From: Sphingomicrobium flavum | GTDB taxonomy: Bacteria > Pseudomonadota > Alphaproteobacteria > Sphingomonadales > Sphingomonadaceae | Assembly: GCF_024721605.1 (NCBI RefSeq) | Contig: NZ_CP102630.1 | Location: forward strand, 2,275,772 to 2,339,771 | DNA: 64,000 bases | Reading direction: 5' to 3' | Part shown: piece after piece, positions 57,999 to 64,000 of the stretch | Position numbering within the stretch: position 1 is the first letter of the stretch | Layout of the letters: each line of letters opens with the position of its first letter | Position numbers and translations under genes: made by a program | Notes under the pieces: model-generated | What the model saw: the letters and a program-made list of their open reading frames with translations, nothing else | The model's database searches: none | What the model was told of the DNA's origin: nothing

Positions 57999-60292
57999 GC
58001 CTTGAGGTCGGCAGCCATCATCTTTTCGCGTTCGAGCAGGCGGGCGAGCTGGGCGAGGCCGGCCTCGTAGGGCGGCGGGCACCAGATATCGCGATATTGC
58101 TGGTCGGCGGCGGCGCGCAGCGTCCAGTGCGGATCGATGAGGTGCGGGCGGCCCAATGCCACCAAATCCGCGCGGCCCGCCATCAGGATGGCATTGGCCT
58201 GGTCATGCTCGGAAATGTTGCCGACCGCCATGGTGGCGCAGCCGCCCTCATTGCGGATGCGGTCGGAAAAGGGCGTCTGGAACATGCGGCCATAAACGGG
58301 GCGGGCGTCTTTCCAGGTCTGGCCTGCCGACACGTCGATGAGGTCGGCGCCAGCCTGGCTGAAGGCCCTGGCGATTTCGACCGCTTCGTCGGGCGTAACG
58401 CCTTCATCGCCCGCCCAGTCATTGGCGGAAATGCGCACCGACATGGGCTTTTCGACGGGCCAGACGGCGCGCATCGCGGCGAAGACTTCGAGCGGGTAGC
58501 GCAGCCGGTTTTCGAGGCTGCCGCCATAGTCGTCGTCGCGCTTATTCTGCAGCGGGGTGATGAAGCTGGAGAGGAGATAACCGTGCGCGCAGTGCAACTC
58601 GACCATGTCGAACCCGGCGGCGATGGCGCGCTGTGTGGCGGCGACGAACTGGCCCTTCACGTCGTCCATGTCGGCGCGGGTCATCGGGCGCGGGGCCTGG
58701 TTGGCGGGTGACCAAGGCACGTCGCTGGCGGCGATCAGTGGCCAATTCTCCTCCTTGAGCGGCGCATCCATCTCCTCCCAGCCCAACTGGGTCGAGCCCT
58801 TGGCGCCCGAATGGCCGAGCTGCAGGCAGAATTTGGCCGGCGTGCGCTCATGGATGAAGTCGGCGATGCGGGCGAAGGCCTTGGCCTGATCGTCGTTCCA
58901 CAGGCCGGTGCAGCCGGGCGTGATGCGACCGGTGGGGGAGACGCAGGTCATTTCGGTAAAGACCATCGCCGCCCCGCCCATGGCGCGCTGGCTATAATGC
59001 ATGAGGTGGAAATCATTGGGCAGGCCGTCGGTCGCAGAATAGGTAGCCATCGGGCTGACGATGATGCGGTTGGCCAGCTCCATGTCGCGCAGCTTGAAGG
59101 GCGCGAACATGGGCGGCGCGGGCTTGGGCGTGCCGGTGGCGCGCTGCCAGAAGCGGCTTTCCAGTGCATCCATCCAGGCAGCGTCGCGTTCGCGCAGATT
59201 GGCATGGCTGATCCGCTGCGAACGGGTCATCAGTGAATAAGCGAACTGCCATGGTTCGAAATCGAGATAACGGTCAAGCGTTTCGAACCATTCGGTGCTG
59301 TTGCGCGCGCTATTCTGCAGCTTGAGCACTTCAAGCGCGCGCTCATCCTGATATTCCTTCAGCGCCTCTTCGCGCGACAGGCCGGGGCGGGTCAGCACCT
59401 CGGTAAGCTTGATCGCATCTTCCAGCGCCAGCTTGGTGCCCGACCCGATCGAAAAATGCGCAGTATGCGCGGCATCTCCGATCAGGATGATCTTGTCATG
59501 CGACCATTGTTCGCAAGTAATACGACGGAACTGCAGCCAGGCCGCCGAGCCGCGCAGATGGGCGGCATTGGTCTTCAAATTGTGGCCATCGAGGTGGCGG
59601 GCGAAGATGGTTTCGCACAGGGCGATGGCCTCGTCCTGCGACATGTCGGCAAGGCCCAGTTTCTCGAAGGTTTCTTCGGCCATTTCGACAATGAAGGTCG
59701 AGCCATGGTCGGCGAAACGATAGGCATGGGCCCAGACCCAGCCGGCCTCGGTCTGCTCGAAAGCGAAGGTGAAGGCGTCGAAAATCTTCTCCGTGCCAAG
59801 CCAGATAAAGCGGTTGGCGCGGGTGTCGACATCGACATGGAAATGGTCGGCATAGGCCTCGCGCACGCGGCTGTTGATGCCGTCGGCGGCGATGACGAGG
59901 TCATAGTCGGCCCAGGCCGACAGGTCGGCGCTGACCTCGCTTTCATAATGGATGATGGCGCCCAGTTCGCGAGCGCGATCGCTCAAAATTTCGAGCAACC
60001 GCTTGCGGCCGATGCCGATAAAACCATGGCCCGAGCTGGTCTCGGTGGCGCCGCCTATATGGACGTCGATATCGTCCCAATGGGCGAACTCGTCCTCGAT
60101 CGTGCGCGCCGAAACGGCATCGCAAGCCATCAGATTTTCAAGCGTCTGGTCGGAGAAGACGACCCCCCAGCCGAAGGTGTCGCCAGCGCGGTTTCGCTCG
60201 AAGATTTCGACGGTGGTTTGGGGGTCCGCGAGCTTCATCGCGATGGCGAAATAAAGTCCCGCCGGACCGCCGCCGATGCACGCGATTTTCAT
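57995..60292 (-). CDS. Fused aromatic acyl-CoA monooxygenase / old-yellow-enzyme reductase
   Basis: A 765-residue fusion. The first half (1-375) is an FAD monooxygenase: [16 protein letters not shown], the RIGHxx-like [17 protein letters not shown] and the second FAD motif [17 protein letters not shown]. The second half (about 390-765) is an NADH:flavin oxidoreductase barrel ([37 protein letters not shown]). This architecture matches 2-aminobenzoyl-CoA monooxygenase/reductase and salicylyl-CoA 5-hydroxylase fusions. No CoA ligase or ring-degradation genes are nearby, so the substrate is uncertain. A repeat-rich candidate operator lies about 100 bp upstream. Confidence 0.88.
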   Translation of the reverse strand: MKIACIGGGPAGLYFAIAMKLADPQTTVEIFERNRAGDTFGWGVVFSDQTLENLMACDAVSARTIEDEFAHWDDIDVHIGGATETSSGHGFIGIGRKRLLEILSDRARELGAIIHYESEVSADLSAWADYDLVIAADGINSRVREAYADHFHVDVDTRANRFIWLGTEKIFDAFTFAFEQTEAGWVWAHAYRFADHGSTFIVEMAEETFEKLGLADMSQDEAIALCETIFARHLDGHNLKTNAAHLRGSAAWLQFRRITCEQWSHDKIILIGDAAHTAHFSIGSGTKLALEDAIKLTEVLTRPGLSREEALKEYQDERALEVLKLQNSARNSTEWFETLDRYLDFEPWQFAYSLMTRSQRISHANLRERDAAWMDALESRFWQRATGTPKPAPPMFAPFKLRDMELANRIIVSPMATYSATDGLPNDFHLMHYSQRAMGGAAMVFTEMTCVSPTGRITPGCTGLWNDDQAKAFARIADFIHERTPAKFCLQLGHSGAKGSTQLGWEEMDAPLKEENWPLIAASDVPWSPANQAPRPMTRADMDDVKGQFVAATQRAIAAGFDMVELHCAHGYLLSSFITPLQNKRDDDYGGSLENRLRYPLEVFAAMRAVWPVEKPMSVRISANDWAGDEGVTPDEAVEIARAFSQAGADLIDVSAGQTWKDARPVYGRMFQTPFSDRIRNEGGCATMAVGNISEHDQANAILMAGRADLVALGRPHLIDPHWTLRAAADQQYRDIWCPPPYEAGLAQLARLLEREKMMAADLKA

Positions 60293-60941
60293 GACTTCCG
60301 CTCCCTCTTTCCCGCCCGCGCCGGATGAACGTCCACGCTAGCGGCTGGCCGCGTTTTGGCAATGCGCGACTCGGAAATTCACGACTCGCCCCGACTCCGA
60401 GTCGGAGTACGGGATTCGTGGGTCAAGCGCTGAAATGTGCCGTTTCGGGACGCGAGGAGCAGATTTTTCTGCACTCGGAATTGGCGTCAATTTGCGCAGT
60501 CGAGCGTGCTCGCATCGGACTTAAAACATGTTAAATTTGCGTTTACCAGTTTTGGAAAATTTAAATTCGAGTTAATCTAGGGCAAAGAATAAAGTACAAC
60601 CTTCATTAGTTACTGGACTTGTCTCGTGACCTGAGGCCAATCCCATCTAGTTACGCTTCATATCATGTCGAACTGCAGATTAATACTTAGATGAGCGCTA
60701 ATTCGTTAACGTCTTTACTTGGCGTTTTTCTTTCAAGAAATTCGGCGAATTGGTAGGTCATTTAATGGCCAGTCTTGCAATTGTCGCAAAACCCATGCTT
60801 CTTTCCTTTGGAAGCACGGGGCATTCCCAGTCTGCGTTAACCCTCTCTGTTCAATCAGCGGGTTCGTAGTGGGGGTCTCCCGAACAATTTGATCAGCAGC
60901 GTCGCGGCCACCGCCACGGCGCTCAACGTGAGGGTGGGTAA
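60293..60941. other. Long intergenic region, AT-rich in its middle, ahead of the adhesin gene
   Basis: Divergent gap of 649 bp. It holds a CGACTC repeat cluster (60367-60409) nearer the monooxygenase, a distinctly AT-rich stretch (about 60515-60780, with TTAAATTT and AAATTTAAATT) and a 34-codon open frame (60765-60869, starting MASLAIVAKP) with a weak ribosome site. No RNA gene or known riboswitch is recognised. It most likely carries the adhesin promoter and a long leader. Confidence 0.7.
60367..60409. promoter_or_regulatory. CGACTC repeats and overlapping palindromes upstream of the monooxygenase
   Basis: CGACTC occurs three times in direct order (60368, 60382, 60392). The last copy belongs to two overlapping palindromes, CCGACTC-C-GAGTCGG and ACTCCGA-G-TCGGAGT. 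The cluster ends about 75-115 bases before the monooxygenase ATG, where a regulator of an aromatic pathway could bind. No regulator gene is adjacent. Confidence 0.4.
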
Positions 60942-63900
60942 ATGCGAAACGAAGATCTGACCAACAGCGGAGCCGACATGGTGAACGCTGCTCAGGAAGC
61001 CAGCGATATGGACGGCGGCAACATGGAAGCCGCGGCCATCGTCAACACGCCGCCGGTGATCCGCGCGGATGCCATGCGCGTAACCCCGGGGCCTGACGGT
61101 GTCGTCACGCTGCCCGCCGGTGTCGAACTTTCCGACATCCAGGTGCTGGGTCGCGACCTGGTGGTCGAGCTGCCCAATGGCCAGCAGATGATCATCATCG
61201 ATGGCGCCGTTTTCGTTCCGCAACTGGTCATTGGCACGGTAGAGGTCCCACCCACCAACCTCGCCGCGCTGCTGATCGGTCAGGAGCCCGAGCCTGCTGC
61301 CGGGCCGCAAAATGATTCCAGCGGCGGCAACTTTGCCACGCCGATCGGCGAACTCGGCCCGCGTGCCGACCTTGGCGACCTGCTGCCGCCGACCGAGCGG
61401 TTCCGCGGTCTCGAGACCGAAGAGGAAATCGGTCGCGCGATCCCCGAAGATGACGAACCCAACATCGTGGTGGTCACCGAGGAAAATCCGGCTGGTGTGC
61501 CCAACGCGACCGCGGACGTCGAGGAATCGGCACTGCCCGAGCGCGGCGACGAGCCCGAAGGCACCAACGAGCCGAGCCCTGGTGAAGTCACCAGCGGCAA
61601 TTTCGTTTATGACGCGCCGGTCGGTTCGGTCGTCAGCATTGGCGGCGTTCCGATCACCACGGTCGGCCAGACCTTCACGGGCGACTTCGGCACGCTGATC
61701 ATTACCTCGATCGAAGAAGGCAATATCGGCTTCGACTATATCCTCAACGACAACGTGCTCGGCCAGGGCATCCAGGACATCTTCCCGGTGACGGTCACGA
61801 CGCCGAGCGGTTCGTCCGCTGACGGCTCGCTGACCATCGACATCATCGACGATGCGCCGATCGCCGTCGACGACGGTGTGATTGCGGTGCCTGAAGACAG
61901 CGCGGTCGTGATCGACGTCTTCGGTAATGACATCCAGGGTGCCGACAGCGTGTCGCTCGACGACATCTCGCTGACCACCGGCCCGAGCAACGGCACCGCC
62001 GTCTACAATGGCGACGGCACCTTCACCTATACGCCCAATCCCGGCTATGAAGGCCCGGACAGCTTCACCTACACCATCGTCGATGCTGACGGTTCCAGCT
62101 CGACCGCGACGGTGACCGTACAGGTCGAACGGGATTCCACGCCCACCATCGCGATCGCGGCAGGTTCAGACCAGATCGTTGATGAAGATGCGCTCGACGG
62201 CCCGCCCGCCAGCGTTGCGCCGGGCAGCGATGCTGCTTCAAATGACGAGATCGCCAATGGCGCACTCGAATTCACCACCGGCAATGACGGCGTGGCTTCG
62301 CTGGTCATCAACGGCCAGGACGTCACCAATGGCGGCAGCGTCGCAGGTGCCTATGGCACGCTGACCATCACCGGCAATCCGGCCGATGGCTATAGCTACA
62401 GCTATGTCCTGACCACCAATCTCGACGATGTCGAAGGCGCTGAAATCGACGATTTCGATATCGTGCTTACCGATACTGACGGCGATGAAGCCGACACGGT
62501 CCTGTCGATCGAAATCGTCGACGATGTGCCGACAGCCAATGACGATGTCGACAGCGACATTGCCGAAGGCGGCCCCTACAGCACCGATGGCAATGTCATC
62601 ACGGGCGCTGGCACCGATGAAGGCACTGGCGGCCTTGGCACCGACGTCGAAGGCGCCGACGGCGCGCAGGTCTCGAACGCCGGCGTCTATGCCGGCACCT
62701 ACGGCACGCTGACGCTCAATGCCGATGGCAGCTACAGCTATGCTTTGTCCGCAGAAGGCATTGCGACGCTCGAAGCGCTTACCGAAGGTGAGAGCCTGGT
62801 CGAAGATTTCGGCTATGTGCTGACCGACGGCGATGGCGATGAATCGGAAGCCACGCTGACCCTCGTGATGGACGGCGCGAATGACATCGTCACCATCAAC
62901 GGCCTCGACAATGAGGGCGCTGAGGAGCGGGTCGACGAAGACGATCTGGCCGATGGCAGCTCGCCCGACGCGGGCGCACTGACCCAGGATGGCAGCTTCA
63001 GCTTCGACAGCCCCGATGGCGTTGGCAATGTGACGGTCGGCGGCACCCAGCTGGTGATCGACGGCGTCTATCAGGGCAACACCACTATCACGACGGCTTA
63101 TGGCGAACTGGCCATCACGGGCTACACGCCGGTGCTGGACGATGCCGGCAATGTCGTGGGCGGCAGCTTCACCTATGAATATACGCTCACCGACAACACG
63201 CTCGATCATGATGCATCGGGCGAGGACAATCTGTTCGACAATATCGCAGTCAACGTCACCGACGAAGACGGCGACAGCGCGGATGCCGAGCTCAATATCG
63301 AAATCGTCGACGATGTGCCGACGGCCAATGACGATGTCGACAGCGACATTGCCGAAGGCGGTCCCTACAGCACCGATGGCAATGTCATCACGGGCGCTGG
63401 CACCGATGAAGGCGCTGGCGGCCTTGGCACCGACGTCGAAGGTGCCGATGGCGCGCAGGTCTCGAACGCCGGCGTCTATGCTGGCACCTATGGCACGCTG
63501 ACGCTCAATGCCGATGGCAGCTATAGCTATGCGCTGTCCGACGAGGGCATCGCGATGCTCGAAGCGCTCACCGAGGGTGAGCAGCTGATCGAGCAGTTCG
63601 CCTACACCCTGACCGATGGCGACGGCGATAGCGACAATGCCACGCTGACCCTCGTGATGGACGGCGCGAATGACATCGTCACCATCAACGGCCTCGACAA
63701 TGAGGGCGCTGAGGAGCGGGTCGACGAAGACGATCTGGCCGATGGCAGCTCGCCCGACGCTGGCGCACTGACCCAGGATGGCAGCTTCAGCTTCGACAGC
63801 CCCGATGGCGTTGGCAATGTGACGGTTGGCGGTACCCAGCTGGTGATCGACGGCGTCTATCAGGGCAACACCACTATCACGGCGGCTTATGGCGAACTGG

Positions 63901-64000
63901 CCATCACGGGCTACTCGCCGGTGCTGGACGATGCCGGCAATGTCGTGGGCGGCAGCTTCACCTATGAATATACGCTCACCGACAACACGCTCGATCATGA
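60942..64000 (+). CDS. Giant VCBS-repeat adhesin / type I-secreted surface protein, 5' part
   Basis: An open frame of at least 1019 codons running off the window. The ATG is preceded directly by an in-frame TAA and by AGGGTGGG. Residues 1-125 form a retention-type module (VTLPAGVELSDIQVLGRDLV, then VVELPNGQQMIIIDGAV and NLAALLIGQEP); an acidic linker follows. A cadherin-like repeat spans about 305-385 (AVDDGVIAVPEDSAVVIDVF, ending FTYTIVDADGSSST). From about 520 there are VCBS-type repeats (TYGTLTLNADGSYSYAL). Strongly acidic, D/G/T/N-rich and lacking cysteine in the visible part, as in LapA/BapA proteins. Calcium binding, surface adhesion and secretion by a type I system are expected; neither the C-terminus nor transporter genes are in view. 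Confidence 0.88.
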   Translation, partial: MRNEDLTNSGADMVNAAQEASDMDGGNMEAAAIVNTPPVIRADAMRVTPGPDGVVTLPAGVELSDIQVLGRDLVVELPNGQQMIIIDGAVFVPQLVIGTVEVPPTNLAALLIGQEPEPAAGPQNDSSGGNFATPIGELGPRADLGDLLPPTERFRGLETEEEIGRAIPEDDEPNIVVVTEENPAGVPNATADVEESALPERGDEPEGTNEPSPGEVTSGNFVYDAPVGSVVSIGGVPITTVGQTFTGDFGTLIITSIEEGNIGFDYILNDNVLGQGIQDIFPVTVTTPSGSSADGSLTIDIIDDAPIAVDDGVIAVPEDSAVVIDVFGNDIQGADSVSLDDISLTTGPSNGTAVYNGDGTFTYTPNPGYEGPDSFTYTIVDADGSSSTATVTVQVERDSTPTIAIAAGSDQIVDEDALDGPPASVAPGSDAASNDEIANGALEFTTGNDGVASLVINGQDVTNGGSVAGAYGTLTITGNPADGYSYSYVLTTNLDDVEGAEIDDFDIVLTDTDGDEADTVLSIEIVDDVPTANDDVDSDIAEGGPYSTDGNVITGAGTDEGTGGLGTDVEGADGAQVSNAGVYAGTYGTLTLNADGSYSYALSAEGIATLEALTEGESLVEDFGYVLTDGDGDESEATLTLVMDGANDIVTINGLDNEGAEERVDEDDLADGSSPDAGALTQDGSFSFDSPDGVGNVTVGGTQLVIDGVYQGNTTITTAYGELAITGYTPVLDDAGNVVGGSFTYEYTLTDNTLDHDASGEDNLFDNIAVNVTDEDGDSADAELNIEIVDDVPTANDDVDSDIAEGGPYSTDGNVITGAGTDEGAGGLGTDVEGADGAQVSNAGVYAGTYGTLTLNADGSYSYALSDEGIAMLEALTEGEQLIEQFAYTLTDGDGDSDNATLTLVMDGANDIVTINGLDNEGAEERVDEDDLADGSSPDAGALTQDGSFSFDSPDGVGNVTVGGTQLVIDGVYQGNTTITAAYGELAITGYSPVLDDAGNVVGGSFTYEYTLTDNTLDH
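62511..63299 (+). repeat. 789-bp (263-codon) repeat unit of the adhesin, first copy
   Basis: GAAATCGTCGACGATGTGCC at 62511 recurs at 63300, and TCGATCATGA at 63202 recurs at 63991, both exactly 789 bases apart, so the unit keeps register over 701 visible bases. It contains a VCBS-type domain followed by a second beta-rich domain (GAEERVDEDDLADGSSPDAG). Confidence 0.9.
63300..64000 (+). repeat. 789-bp repeat unit of the adhesin, second copy (cut by window end)
   Basis: Nearly identical to 62511-63211 except for a patch around 63534-63660, where the sequence reads SDEGIAMLEALTEGEQLIEQ instead of SAEGIATLEALTEGESLVED. More copies are likely beyond the edge. Confidence 0.9.

Noticed and set aside
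60368..60398. CGACTC triplet as the start of a CRISPR array or origin iterons
   Set aside because: Only three short copies with unequal spacing and no associated cas or replication genes; operator is the simpler reading.
62238..63998. Minus-strand open frame of 586 codons with internal repeats
   Set aside because: Its repeats simply mirror the adhesin repeats; the plus strand has start, ribosome site and VCBS motifs.
62511..64000. CRISPR-like or satellite reading of the periodic sequence
   Set aside because: The period is 789 bp, the sequence is coding in one continuous frame and there are no short spaced direct repeats.

Overview
The window is a high-GC chromosomal segment with the gene repertoire of an alphaproteobacterium of the order Sphingomonadales. 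It has SspB, a DUF2585 protein, HWE and LytS-type kinases, a TonB-dependent receptor, many small exported proteins, and the dispersed hairpin repeats common in sphingomonads. The genus cannot be fixed from the sequence alone. The annotation holds about 50 protein genes, one tRNA-Ser(GCU), one pseudogene and a giant adhesin gene running off the right edge.

Layout. 0-6 kb: lepA, then an AT-richer, acquired-looking type IIG restriction-modification gene bracketed by a degenerate inverted repeat, then a pseudogene broken by four perfect palindromes. 6-18 kb: a PAS hybrid histidine kinase coupled to a DUF4403 lipoprotein, a winged-helix/TPR membrane regulator, a YghU-type glutathione transferase, a GGDEF-EAL protein and a lipoprotein M1 aminopeptidase. 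18-21 kb: a LytS/LytTR two-component pair and a PEP-mutase-family enzyme. 21-30 kb: a MATE exporter, a glyoxalase-fold protein, two paralogous exported proteins, a NatAB-like ABC exporter, queG, a DUF5694 protein and adenosine kinase. 30-45 kb: two amino-acid-type transporters, HIT protein, sspB, fumC, DUF2585, acnA, a rhodanese lipoprotein, TonB receptor, ygfZ, pyrC, a Crp/Fnr regulator and tRNA-Ser. 45-51 kb: thiolase, then a sensory cluster of a short LOV blue-light protein, a CheB-CheR-PAS-HWE kinase and a receiver whose reading frame has no normal start codon. 51-57 kb: a TetR-controlled DevBCA/TolC-type efflux operon with two tandem operators in the divergent promoter, and a glycerol-kinase-type gene. 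57-64 kb: a membrane protein, a fused aromatic acyl-CoA monooxygenase/old-yellow-enzyme, a 650-bp AT-rich intergenic region and the 5' end of a VCBS-repeat adhesin with a 789-bp near-identical repeat.

Much of the gene content is housekeeping: TCA cycle (fumC, acnA), pyrimidine synthesis (pyrC), tRNA modification (queG), Fe-S assembly (ygfZ) and translation or proteolysis support (lepA, sspB). Four places deserve most attention. The pseudogene at 5.1-6.0 kb carries two insertions that share one three-stem architecture. The kinase/receiver junction at 50.4 kb suggests either a non-canonical start or -1 frameshifting. The tandem TetR operators at 55.07-55.10 kb are an unusually clear regulatory site. 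The adhesin repeat unit shows a mosaic of identity and divergence. All assignments rest on reading motifs; no database search was run.
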